This document shows positions 44,062 through 52,895 of a DNA stretch of 64,000 nt, in pieces. Origin of the DNA: MWDV01 sp002070715 (GTDB lineage Bacteria > Verrucomicrobiota > Verrucomicrobiia > Limisphaerales > MWDV01); the NCBI GenBank assembly GCA_035411585.1, contig DAONTI010000019.1:14484-78483 (forward strand), in the 5' to 3' direction. The notes under the pieces were generated by a model that was not told the DNA's origin, ran no database searches, and saw only the letters and a program-made list of their open reading frames with translations. The position numbers were made by a program, and so were the translations under genes. How positions within the stretch are numbered: position 1 is the first letter of the stretch; the number at the start of each line of letters is the position of its first letter.

Positions 44062-45483
44062 ATGACACAACAGCACCTGGCAAGCGGAAAGGCGCCCGCG
44101 GCGCCCGGCCGTGGGGTACAGCCCCACTCGGGCAACGAGGCGGAGCGGCGGGCGTCTGATGCGCACGACCTGACCGCGCTGGTGACAGCCGCGTTCGAAG
44201 CATGGCGCCGCGCGGGGGTGGAGTTCCTCATCCTACGCAATTACGAAAAGCTCCCCCGCGAAACCGGCAACGACATTGATGTGCTGGTTCGATCGGAACA
44301 ACTTGCCCAAGCGGAGGCAGTGTTGGTGAGTGCGGGGGCTCAAATCGGTTACGTGCTGCACAACCGGGCGGAGTTTTCGCCGGTGTCCCTCTTTTTTTTC
44401 CACCCGGAGTCCTGCCAGCAAATCCAGTTTGATCTTTTTCACTGCCTGAACTGGCGCGGATTCATGCTGCTCAAACCCGAGGCAGTGTTGGTTCAACGCC
44501 GGCAGGTTGGCTTATTCGCCATCCCACAGCCGACACATGAGGCAGTGCTCAACTTAGTCACCCGGCTGATTTACCACGGCCGGGTGCGGGAAAAATACAA
44601 GTTCGGCATCGCCACGGTATTCCGCCAAGATCCGGCAACGGCCGTGGCAGTACTCGCAGAACTCTTTGGCCAACCATTGGCACAAGTCGTGACCCAATTT
44701 GCGCAGTCCGAAGCCTGGGCCGGGATTGAAAAACTCGCCCGGGCCATGCGGCGCCAACTTGTTTTCCGCCGACTCACCCGTCAACCCATCCGCACCGTGG
44801 TTTCCCTCCTGCGGGACGCAAAACGACTGGCGGGACGTTTGTGGAAACCTCCGGGAATGACGGTGGTGCTGCTCGGAGCGGACGGCTGTGGCAAGTCCAG
44901 TGTTGCCGCGGGGTTGATGGCGTCGTTGCGACCCACGTTTAATCCGGGAAAAGGATTGCATGGGCACTGGAAGCCGATGGTGTTGCCGCTGCGTCGCCGC
45001 GCCGAGCGCAAGCCCACGACCGACCCGCATGCCCAACCGCCACGCGGTCGCGTGGCTTCGATTTTAGTCCTGGTCGCCCATTGGCTTGAATACCTGGTGG
45101 GCGAAAGCATCCATTTCCGGCCCGTCTTGTTCCGTAACGGATTGGTGTTGATGGATCGCTACCATTACGACTTCGCGGTGGACCCACGCCGCTACCGGCT
45201 GCAAGTTTCTCCGGGGTTGGTGCAAGCGCTGTTCCGCTGGCTACCGTCCCCGGATCTTGTGCTGGTGCTGGATGCTCCCACGGAGGTGCTGCGGGCGCGC
45301 AAACAGGAGGTCCCGGAACCGGAAACGCGCCGCCAACGGGAAGCGTATCGTGCGCTCGCCGAGCAGCTGCCGAACGCAAAAATCGTGAACTGCGCGCAAC
45401 CATTGGAGGCGGTGGTGCGCGAAGCCACGGGCTACGTGTTGCAATATCTCGCGGCCCGTCAGGCGCGGTGCCGAAAGCGATGA
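44062..45483 (+). CDS. Nucleotidyltransferase-like domain fused to thymidylate-kinase-like P-loop domain
   Basis: 473 residues from ATG 44062; a longer frame runs into the divergent fnlA but lacks homology. An N-terminal minimal nucleotidyltransferase-like domain has FLILRNYEKLPRETGNDIDV (GNDID at 69-73). A C-terminal kinase domain follows with Walker A GADGCGKS at 272-279 and a VLMDRYHYDF segment like the DRY/H motif of thymidylate kinases. Such fusions occur in polysaccharide loci, but the substrate has not been shown. It overlaps the next gene by 4 bp (ATGA) and is probably part of glycan assembly or modification. Confidence 0.7.
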   Translation: MTQQHLASGKAPAAPGRGVQPHSGNEAERRASDAHDLTALVTAAFEAWRRAGVEFLILRNYEKLPRETGNDIDVLVRSEQLAQAEAVLVSAGAQIGYVLHNRAEFSPVSLFFFHPESCQQIQFDLFHCLNWRGFMLLKPEAVLVQRRQVGLFAIPQPTHEAVLNLVTRLIYHGRVREKYKFGIATVFRQDPATAVAVLAELFGQPLAQVVTQFAQSEAWAGIEKLARAMRRQLVFRRLTRQPIRTVVSLLRDAKRLAGRLWKPPGMTVVLLGADGCGKSSVAAGLMASLRPTFNPGKGLHGHWKPMVLPLRRRAERKPTTDPHAQPPRGRVASILVLVAHWLEYLVGESIHFRPVLFRNGLVLMDRYHYDFAVDPRRYRLQVSPGLVQALFRWLPSPDLVLVLDAPTEVLRARKQEVPEPETRRQREAYRALAEQLPNAKIVNCAQPLEAVVREATGYVLQYLAARQARCRKR

Positions 45484-46580
45484 ATTCCAGCGATCCAGCA
45501 CCGTGGAAAATGTTGTTTCCCGCGCCGCCACCCGCCAGCGATACGCTGACGTTACGGCTGCGTTTGGTGCGAAAGCATGGGCATCCTTTGCTGCTCGTCC
45601 CCATCAATGGGGGGAGCATCGCGGAAGCGCTGGCGCTTTACCCGGCGCAAACCCGCCTGGCCAAAATAGCTAGAATGCTGCTGCGGGTGGGGTTGCCGGT
45701 CGGTTTCGCGCCGGGCACGGAACCGCTGACGTTGCCCTGCGACCGGCGGGCTCCCTTACTGCAATTTCTCCAATCGTCTCAAGACGATTGGATTTGCTTT
45801 GCCATACTTTGCGGAAATCCACGGGTACCCGGACGCCGCTTCATTCTGTTGACCTTCGACCGGCGCGGGCGACCGGAGAAAATCGTCAAGGTAGGCGTGG
45901 GCGAAATCGCGAATGCACGAACCCGGGCGGAGGCGGCCTTCCTGAAATCCATCGCTGCTGATGTGTTGCATGCACCGCACATTATCGGCGAGTTCCGGGA
46001 AGGCGATCTGGAAGCTTTGGCTTTTCAATACGCTCCGGGAAAAAATCCCTCTCAAAATGATATTGAGCCGTTGGCCAGTTTACTGACCTCCTGGCTCGAT
46101 ACGAACCGGCGCGCGCGGTTGGCCGATTTGCCAGCCTGGCAACGTTTGTCCGCGGGCTGCCGGGGCCACGACCTATTTCGTCGCCTCGAAACCACGCTCG
46201 GCTCCGCAGAATTACATCCGGCAATTCATCATGGCGACTTCGCGCCGTGGAATGTCCGCGTCCATCCCGTTACCCGGCGATGGACGGTGCTGGACTGGGA
46301 ACGGGGTGAGGCGGCGGGCCCCCCCGGCTGGGACTGGTTCCACTTCGTCATTCAATCTGAACTCCTCGTGCGTCGCGCCCCACCAAGGACTATTGGCGCA
46401 CGCGTGGAAGCCTTGTTGCGCTCCCCGGCATTCCAAGCTTACGCCACAGCCGCCGGTATTGAATCCGTGTCGCGACCTTTGGTTCTGGCCTATCTGCTCC
46501 ACTTTGTGGAGGTGACGCCTCCTGCGGAGGGGGCCGAACCGGCACGCGAACTCCTCCACCATCTGGCTCACCAATGGTGA
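45480..46580 (+). CDS. Aminoglycoside phosphotransferase (APH)-superfamily kinase-like protein
   Basis: 366 residues from ATG 45480. The kinase catalytic loop reads HHGDFAPWNVRV (Asp and Asn of the Brenner motif), then TVLDWERGEAAGPPGWDWFH supplies the metal-binding Asp. The N-terminal half has FVRK-like strands with a conserved Lys in RPEKIVKVGVG. The family includes sugar and lipid kinases as well as antibiotic kinases. The polysaccharide-locus setting argues for a sugar or glycolipid substrate, not drug resistance. It overlaps both neighbours, so three genes form one translational unit. Confidence 0.75.
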   Translation: MNSSDPAPWKMLFPAPPPASDTLTLRLRLVRKHGHPLLLVPINGGSIAEALALYPAQTRLAKIARMLLRVGLPVGFAPGTEPLTLPCDRRAPLLQFLQSSQDDWICFAILCGNPRVPGRRFILLTFDRRGRPEKIVKVGVGEIANARTRAEAAFLKSIAADVLHAPHIIGEFREGDLEALAFQYAPGKNPSQNDIEPLASLLTSWLDTNRRARLADLPAWQRLSAGCRGHDLFRRLETTLGSAELHPAIHHGDFAPWNVRVHPVTRRWTVLDWERGEAAGPPGWDWFHFVIQSELLVRRAPPRTIGARVEALLRSPAFQAYATAAGIESVSRPLVLAYLLHFVEVTPPAEGAEPARELLHHLAHQW

Positions 46581-47839
46581 CTCGCTTGAAAGTGTTGATG
46601 TCGGCTTACGCCTGCGAACCGGGACGCGGTTCCGAGCCGGAGGTGGGCTGGCAATGGGCGTTCCAGATGGCGCGCTTTCATGAAGTGACAGTGGTAACGC
46701 GCGCCAACAACCGCGCCGTGATTGACCGGGCACTGGCCGATTACCCGGGCGCCAAACCCGAATTCATTTATTATGATTTGCCGGCTTGGGGATTGTGGCT
46801 CAAACGTCACGGGTTACCGGTGGCACTCTACTACTTCCTTTGGCATATTGGCGTGCGTCGTCACCTTGCGTCCGAGTTAGGTCGTTTCGACTTAATTCAT
46901 CACGTAACCTTCAACTCGTTTCGTCAGCCGGGCTTTTGGTGGTTTTGTGGCCGACCAGTGGTGCTGGGACCGCTGGGGGGAGGACAAATTTGTCCCTGGC
47001 GATTCCTCCCTCGGTTCGGCTCGCGAATGCTGCCCGAGCTGTTTCGCTCCCTGAGCGTGGTGGGCAGCGTCTTGCTGCCGCATATCTACATTTGTTTTCA
47101 TTTTGCCACGCGGATCCTAGTAGCCAATCAGGACACGGTTGAACGAATTCCGAAGCGCTATCACAACAAGATTGTGCGCATGCTGGAAACCGGGATTCCG
47201 GCAGGCATGGTTCAGCCGCCGCCGCACGAACCGGTTGCACGAGGGGGAGCAGTGAAATTCATCTGGGTCAGCCGGCTGGAGAAAATCAAAGCGTGCAGCC
47301 TGGCCCTCGAGGCATTCGCTTATGCCCGTAAGGCCGAGCCGGCCTTGCGTCTGACCATCGTCGGAGATGGTCCGGACGCAGATTTTCTCAAGGCCACAGC
47401 GAATCATTTGAGCTTGGGCGACTCGGTCCATTGGCACGGGCGCGTCGCCAAGGATGACATTCCCCGACTCTTGCGAGAGCATGATGGCTTCGTCTTCACC
47501 AGCGTGCGGGACACCTCCGGCAACGTGCTATTGGAGGCGATGGCGGCGGGATTGCCGGCGGTGACATTGCGGCATCATGGCGCGGCGGAAATCGCCACCG
47601 ACGAAACCGCCTTGCGGATTCAACCGTCGGGGTTTCGAGCGACGGCGACGGCCTTGGGAGAGGCCATGTTGCGACTGGCGCGGGACTCGGAATTGCGCGC
47701 CCGACTCGGCAACGCTGGCCGCCAGCGCATCCTCGACGTTTACGTGTGGGATCGCAAAGGCGAGTGGATGAACGCTATTTATCATCGCATCGTTCCGCTT
47801 GCTCACGGAGAGAGCGAGGGGCTCGCCCGGCCTCAGTAA
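46574..47839 (+). CDS. Glycosyltransferase, GT4-like
   Basis: 421 residues. It starts RLKVLMSAYACEPGRGSEPEVGW, a well-known GT4 opening with the glycine-rich donor loop. The C-terminal half has FIWVSRLEKIKACSLALEAF, then GDGPDADFLKATA and EHDGFVFTSVRDTSGNVLLEAMAAGLPAV, with the E-x7-E type signature. It overlaps the APH-like gene by 7 bp. It is likely to act on the same glycan as the upstream genes; the acceptor is unknown. Confidence 0.9.
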   Translation: MVTRLKVLMSAYACEPGRGSEPEVGWQWAFQMARFHEVTVVTRANNRAVIDRALADYPGAKPEFIYYDLPAWGLWLKRHGLPVALYYFLWHIGVRRHLASELGRFDLIHHVTFNSFRQPGFWWFCGRPVVLGPLGGGQICPWRFLPRFGSRMLPELFRSLSVVGSVLLPHIYICFHFATRILVANQDTVERIPKRYHNKIVRMLETGIPAGMVQPPPHEPVARGGAVKFIWVSRLEKIKACSLALEAFAYARKAEPALRLTIVGDGPDADFLKATANHLSLGDSVHWHGRVAKDDIPRLLREHDGFVFTSVRDTSGNVLLEAMAAGLPAVTLRHHGAAEIATDETALRIQPSGFRATATALGEAMLRLARDSELRARLGNAGRQRILDVYVWDRKGEWMNAIYHRIVPLAHGESEGLARPQ

Positions 47840-48015
47840 GCGTATAATTCCAAGCACCGCATACACGGAACTACGGGCCGAAACCCCTTGCAAAGACTGG
47901 GGGATCAGCAGATTCTTCAACCATGTTTTGCTTGCTTCAGGCGCGACAACCTCAGCGCGGCGTTTGTTGGCCGGCCCTGTGGTCCGAGGTTTATCTGCAC
48001 CCGACTCGGGGAATA

Positions 48016-50916
48016 ATGACGGGGCTGATTTTCTTTTTGCTCTGCAGCAGCCGGATTCCTTGCGGAGCCATCGTGGATGCCGATGGAAACGGCATGAGCG
48101 ACGTCTGGGAAACGGTTTACGCCGCAGCCGGAATAGCGCCGGAAGCGGATGCTGATGGAGACGGCCAGAGTAATTTCCAGGAATCCGTTGCCGGGACGGA
48201 CCCGTTCGATCGGCAATCGGTGTTCCGTACCACCGTGCGCACTCTGCCCCCGTCAGCGCGGTTGATCCATTGGCCTTCGGTCGCAGGGATACGTTATCAA
48301 GTCGAGGCGACAACGGAGGCTGTGGACAACACGTGGCATCCCCAAGGAGAACCGGTTCACGGCACCGGTGAGGTCATTCTGGCAGCGTTGCCGCTAACCG
48401 ATCCACCCCAAGTTGCCTTCCGTATCCGGGTGCTGACCGACAATCCCGCAATCAACTTGAGCCGCCCACACTTGGACACCTTGGACACGGATGGAGATGG
48501 AGCAGCCGATCTTGACGAGTATGCGGCGGGCACAAACCCATTCGATGCCGGTTCGCTGATTGCCATTACGGACATGGAAACTGGACCGGCTGTCTTGTTG
48601 ACCTGGCCGTCCGTCGCCGGAAAACGATACCAAGTACAAAGCAGTGCGCACGTGGAAACCGGATGGCACGATGAGGGCGGCATGCTTGCGGGAACGGGCG
48701 ACCCCATAACCGTGGCGATTAAAGCGGCCGAGGACTGCCGCTTTTTTCAAGTCGGCGTCACTGATGGCGATGACGATCTTGATGGGGTCACGGATTGGGA
48801 AGAACGGATGACCGGTCTGAATTTTGGCCCGCTCCATTTCCGCACCAATGCGCCCACGCCGGTGGCCGCCGTTACCGCCATGCTCACCGCAACCAACGTC
48901 ATCAATGCGGGCGTTGGCGCCGCTGTGGCCGATGTCACCATCCACTCTCCGGGCGGCTTTCGGTTGACCCGAACAGGCAACATCAATCCGGTGGTGGTTT
49001 CGTATACAGTGGGTGGAGACGCGGTGCCGGGTGTGGATTATGTGCCGTTGCCCGGTCAGATCACGATTCCGGCGGGCTCGGACTCCGTGGAAATTCCCGT
49101 CGTGCCATTGTACACCGCGACCCTCGCCTTATCCCGAAGCGTTTTAATCACACTCGAACCCACGGCTGCTTATGTTTTGGGAACAAACACCAGCGCCGAG
49201 ATTCGGGTGTTAAAGGAGGTCGCCCTTTCGGTGCGGGACTTTGGCGCCGTTGGGGATGGGGAAACCGACGATACCGTAGCCATCCAAGCCGCGATCAACG
49301 CGCTGGAAGTTTCTTCGGTTCACAACACACTGCATTTCCCGACGGGGATCTACCGCTTGAATACCCCCAAGCGCGCTAGCAATCCCAGCCGGACCTGGTA
49401 CGAGCTGCTGCGGTTGGGCAATACGGACCTCGCGGGGCGGGATCTTATTATCACCGCCAATCCTGGAGCTGAACTGTGCTCCACCGTGAGCACCCAAAGG
49501 ACGCGAATGTTCATGGTAGAGGCCAGTTTCCGTTCCTTCCATGTTCGAGGATTAACGTGGACCAAAAGTCCGGAGCCGTTACCGGCGACCAGCGGGGAAC
49601 CCAATGGAGCTGAGGGTGTATGGGTTGCCAATCGCGATCTCCGGCAAGTCGAGGCGGTTGAATTCGCCGACTGTCGATTCGAGAACTGCCATGGGGCGAT
49701 AACCGTCGACGGGTCGGGGTTTGACCTCCGGGGCAAGCTAACTCGTTTTAGTGTGCGTCGTTGCTGGATTACCAATCCTTACGGCTCAAATACTATTGGG
49801 GCGCAAAACAGTTATGGAGGTGGACAACAAGTGCGAATCAATCCCTGGGTTCACTATGCCGAGTATGCGGACTGTTATTTCGACGGCGGCAGCGATAATC
49901 CCGATTTGGCACTGAACCCTGGAGGAATCCGCAAGGATGGGGCGCACTTTGGAAGCCCGTTACATCTACTATTCACCAACAATGTGGTGCGGCGGATGGG
50001 CGTCGAAGCAGTCCATCAAATTGACGACCCCCTGATGGGATATACCTTAACTCCCCTCGTCATTCCACCGCCCGATGGCCACTCTCCCGCCCCCGTGACA
50101 GTACGTCCGCAAGTGCCCAGCCCCTACCGCCCCGGACAAAGCGTCAACTTCCGCACTTGGTTCCACCTGGGCGCACTGGCCACGAATGTATTTCTTAACG
50201 TGGTTGCCTACGAGCCAGACACCCGGACCATCACCGTCACCAATCCCGGCTTGACGCCCGGAGTGGAAGGCCAGACCGTTCCGTCCGGCACTCCGATTTA
50301 TCTCCAGGATTACAACCCAACATTCGCTACAATAGCTGGCAACATCATTGATGGCGGCACCCCCCGGGGTGATATCGGGATTGCCTCCAATTCAAAAGCC
50401 ACCATCACGGGCAATTTTATCATGGGCTACGTCACCGGAGTTTATCTTTATGAGAATGTCCGCAATGTGCTCTCGCCCCCCACCCCGGGCACGCAAGTCG
50501 CGGGCAATGTAATCTTCACGCGGGACTCCATGACGTCGCCGCTGCCGCTGGCATATGGCATTCAGTCCCATGGCCCCGGAGATATTCTCGCGGATAATCT
50601 GATCGTAACGCCCAACGCGTACCGGTTTGTGGGGGTCGCGGTTCGTGGCACCAACTCCTGGGTGGAAGGCAACACCGTGCTGGCGAAAACCGCCCGCCCC
50701 CAATCTTATAGTTCCCCGGTACGTTCCGTGGGCATCGGATTTAGCAGCGCCTCCAAGGACAATACCGCCGCCGCCAACCGGACGACCAAAATGGATGTGG
50801 GCATTGGTCCGGAAGTCCCTCACGCGACTCCGCCGCACCGGGTGATCAGCCATTTCAGCACCAACGACGTGCTGGCCATTGACCCACGCGGCTTGACGGA
50901 CGATTCAGCACGCTGA
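48016..50916 (+). CDS. Large secreted protein: TSP3-type calcium repeats, Calx-beta, pectate-lyase-like beta-helix
   Basis: 966 residues from ATG 48016, which gives a signal peptide (GLIFFLLCSSRIPCGA). Three EF-hand-like/thrombospondin-3 motifs follow: DADGDGQSN near 45, DTDGDGAADLDEYAAGTNP near 157 and DGDDDLDGVTDWEE near 249. A Calx-beta domain follows (VVSYTVGGDAVPGVDYVPLP, about 311-385). A pectate_lyase_3 right-handed beta-helix with VRDFGAVGDGETDDT (about 405) extends to the end. Such proteins bind or cleave acidic polysaccharides at the cell surface. It lies directly after the glycosyltransferases, hinting at modification or lysis of the exported glycan. No C-terminal anchor is seen. 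Confidence 0.82.
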   Translation: MTGLIFFLLCSSRIPCGAIVDADGNGMSDVWETVYAAAGIAPEADADGDGQSNFQESVAGTDPFDRQSVFRTTVRTLPPSARLIHWPSVAGIRYQVEATTEAVDNTWHPQGEPVHGTGEVILAALPLTDPPQVAFRIRVLTDNPAINLSRPHLDTLDTDGDGAADLDEYAAGTNPFDAGSLIAITDMETGPAVLLTWPSVAGKRYQVQSSAHVETGWHDEGGMLAGTGDPITVAIKAAEDCRFFQVGVTDGDDDLDGVTDWEERMTGLNFGPLHFRTNAPTPVAAVTAMLTATNVINAGVGAAVADVTIHSPGGFRLTRTGNINPVVVSYTVGGDAVPGVDYVPLPGQITIPAGSDSVEIPVVPLYTATLALSRSVLITLEPTAAYVLGTNTSAEIRVLKEVALSVRDFGAVGDGETDDTVAIQAAINALEVSSVHNTLHFPTGIYRLNTPKRASNPSRTWYELLRLGNTDLAGRDLIITANPGAELCSTVSTQRTRMFMVEASFRSFHVRGLTWTKSPEPLPATSGEPNGAEGVWVANRDLRQVEAVEFADCRFENCHGAITVDGSGFDLRGKLTRFSVRRCWITNPYGSNTIGAQNSYGGGQQVRINPWVHYAEYADCYFDGGSDNPDLALNPGGIRKDGAHFGSPLHLLFTNNVVRRMGVEAVHQIDDPLMGYTLTPLVIPPPDGHSPAPVTVRPQVPSPYRPGQSVNFRTWFHLGALATNVFLNVVAYEPDTRTITVTNPGLTPGVEGQTVPSGTPIYLQDYNPTFATIAGNIIDGGTPRGDIGIASNSKATITGNFIMGYVTGVYLYENVRNVLSPPTPGTQVAGNVIFTRDSMTSPLPLAYGIQSHGPGDILADNLIVTPNAYRFVGVAVRGTNSWVEGNTVLAKTARPQSYSSPVRSVGIGFSSASKDNTAAANRTTKMDVGIGPEVPHATPPHRVISHFSTNDVLAIDPRGLTDDSAR

Positions 50917-51149
50917 AGCCGATAGCGGGTAACGACTCCGCGGATACTGTGACGGAGGTTTGATAGTCCGTTTCCATTCTACGGGGCCCACGGGGGCAGC
51001 ATCATCCCTCCACCCAAACCGGAATCCCGCTCCAGTCCGGAAAAGCATGACCGCCGTCCGCCGTAGTCCAACGCCGGTGAACCGGATCAAAACCAAGGGC
51101 CGCCCCGTTAAGTGGACTGCGGAGGTGCTCCCGCCAAGTATTCGGAGCC
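50917..51149. other. Gene-free gap
   Basis: No gene is seen. It contains a tctacggggcccacgg segment with partial palindromy (ggggcccc-like core). The 3' part leads directly into the transposase fragment with no recognisable start. Confidence 0.4.
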
Positions 51150-51381
51150 GCTAGTGACGTGGGCGCGGACGATGTGGCGCTGCACGGTGGCGATCGTCAA
51201 ACGCACGGAGGAGCACACGTTCAAAGTGTTACCCCGCCACTGGGTGGTGGAACGCACCTTTGGCTGGCTCAACCGTTATCGTCGCCTGAGCCGCGATTAT
51301 GAACGCCAAGCCGAGACGGGCGAAACCAGGGTCTATGTTGCGATGATTCGCTTGATGTTGGCTCGTTTGGCCAAACCTTGA
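51150..51381 (+). pseudogene. IS5-family transposase C-terminal fragment
   Basis: About 75 codons are in frame, containing VLPRHWVVERTFGWLNRYRR, then LSRDYERQAETGETRVYVAMIRLMLARLA. This is the C-terminal DDE-domain end (with the final Glu region) of IS5/IS1031-type transposases. The start, the catalytic aspartates and both termini are absent. Confidence 0.75.
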
Positions 51382-51407
51382 GGAGTTTTCAAACAGGCTC
51401 TTACACC

Positions 51408-51500
51408 GTACCTGGAAAAAACTGGGGACATCGTGACCCTTTGATGGCGAAGCTCAAGGTGCTGAGCACACGGCGCAGACGAAAGTGGCGGCGCCCCCCC
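51408..51500. repeat. Dispersed repeat shared with 26040-26150 (inverted)
   Basis: The run ctggggacatcgtgaccctt followed by gaagctcaaggtgctgagc resembles, on the opposite strand, the segment at about 26052-26150 (ccttgagcttcaccacc, gtcacgatgtccccagtc). Conservation is patchy. It probably represents ends of the same decayed element. Confidence 0.5.
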
Positions 51501-51614
51501 GGAGCAGGCGTAGTGCGGGCTCGACATCCGACCGCTGGGGTGTGCAAAATGCCGTCGTCCAATCATCAGGGCAAAATCGGTTTTGAAGATAGGGATACCA
51601 ACACAGTCTGAATC

Positions 51615-52145
51615 ATGGGTATGACAGGTCGCACTCGGAAGCTTCTGGGCACCTTGATCGTCCTGGCCGTTCTCGGCGGATTGGGGACGGTCCTTTGGAA
51701 GCGGAAATTTGACCGGTACACTCCGGTCGAGGCGGTGCTGGATCTGCAGGCCGCCGCCAAAGTGCGCGGCTCCGCCCGCCCGGTGGAGGATTTTCTGGAG
51801 GCGCGTTACGGGCCGATGACCGTGCCGGCCAACCGTCAACGGGCCTTTCTGGATTTTTTCAACGTTGGCCACATCGAAGGCATGCATGTCATCGTGAGTC
51901 ACATGCAGCCCGAACGCAAACAAGCCAATGTCCAAGCCATGGCCCAGTGGCTGGCCAATTATCGGCGGGTCATGACTTCGGAGGAAAAAGCCGCGCTGGC
52001 CGCCCACTTGCGCTCGCCCTCCGGCCGGGCGGCCATTCAAAAAGCCAACGTGCAATTCCTGAACAAAGACGTGCATTTTCGCGCGGCGACGGCCCCGGTG
52101 ATTCAAGAATTGATGACCACGCTCGCCACCGTGCAACAACCCTGA
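51615..52145 (+). CDS. Hypothetical membrane-anchored protein
   Basis: 176 residues. One N-terminal helix (LLGTLIVLAVLGGLGTVLW) is followed by a soluble, mostly helical domain with DFLEARYGPMTVPANRQRAF, then MTSEEKAALAAHLRSPSGRA. No family is recognised. The pseudopilin gene starts 9 bp after its stop in the same direction, so the two are likely co-transcribed. The shared operon suggests an envelope role, which is inference. Confidence 0.6.
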   Translation: MGMTGRTRKLLGTLIVLAVLGGLGTVLWKRKFDRYTPVEAVLDLQAAAKVRGSARPVEDFLEARYGPMTVPANRQRAFLDFFNVGHIEGMHVIVSHMQPERKQANVQAMAQWLANYRRVMTSEEKAALAAHLRSPSGRAAIQKANVQFLNKDVHFRAATAPVIQELMTTLATVQQP

Positions 52146-52154
52146 TCCACACGC

Positions 52155-52760
52155 ATGCCCCCGTCGTTCTCCGCCCCTCCCGCTCCCCCGCCCCGCGCCG
52201 CATCGCGAGCGTTTACCTTGATTGAATTGCTCGTGGTGATCGCCATCATCGGCACGCTGGCTAGTCTGTTGCTGCCGGCGTTGGGCCGCGCCAAACGAAG
52301 CGCCCGCGCGGCCGCCTGCCTGAGCAATCTCCGGCAAATCGGCCTGGCGCTAAACGTGTATGTGCAGGACAACAACGATCGCCTGCCCTTCTGCGCCCAG
52401 ATCCCAAGCGCCAATACCAACCTGCCGCCCCTCTTCCTCACCTTGTTCCCCGGGCAACGGACCAATCAGTTGTTCCACTGCCCCGATGATCGGACCCTTT
52501 TTGCCGAGGAACAGACCAGTTACGAATGGAACGCGTTTCTCAACGGCGCCTCCTACGATCGTCCGGAGGACTGGTCGCCGGCCACGCAGGCTATCGTGGA
52601 GCAGATCTTTGGGGGCCGGCTGAAAACCCCGTTGGTTGGCGACGCCAACGCCTTTCATCCCGCCACCGGGAACCGATCCGGCAAAAATGCGCTTTTTTTC
52701 GGCGGACACGTGGAACACGTGCGGGTACCCGTTGAACTCCGTTCGATTTTCCCAGATTGA
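52155..52760 (+). CDS. Pseudopilin-like protein (prepilin-type N-terminal cleavage/methylation)
   Basis: 201 residues. A Pro/Ala-rich leader of about 18 residues precedes A-FTLIELLVVIAIIGTLAS, where the residue before the Phe is Ala rather than the usual Gly. A conserved CLSNLRQIGLALNVYVQDNN segment follows, and the C-terminal GKNALFFGGHVEHVRV matches the H-X9-DG-like end in degenerate form. Prepilin peptidases tolerate Ala at this position poorly, so cleavage is uncertain. It lies 9 bp after the small membrane-anchored protein gene. Confidence 0.82.
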   Translation: MPPSFSAPPAPPPRAASRAFTLIELLVVIAIIGTLASLLLPALGRAKRSARAAACLSNLRQIGLALNVYVQDNNDRLPFCAQIPSANTNLPPLFLTLFPGQRTNQLFHCPDDRTLFAEEQTSYEWNAFLNGASYDRPEDWSPATQAIVEQIFGGRLKTPLVGDANAFHPATGNRSGKNALFFGGHVEHVRVPVELRSIFPD

Positions 52761-52895
52761 TTCTTTGAACACGGCGGCAGCGGTGAAGTCTTGATCCGTA
52801 GATCGCACCGCGGGAAAATTTTCAAACGTCCGCCAAAACTCTTTGTGATTAGGCGGCGGGCTGGTTACCCTCGCGGACAACAATTCGGGCAATCT

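Noticed and set aside
45480..46580. Calling the APH-like protein an antibiotic-resistance enzyme
   Set aside because: The family is broad and the gene is embedded in a glycan locus; nothing points to an aminoglycoside substrate.
51378..51611. 77-codon plus-strand frame between the IS5 fragment and 51615
   Set aside because: It overlaps a dispersed repeat and has basic low-complexity composition; not a supported gene.
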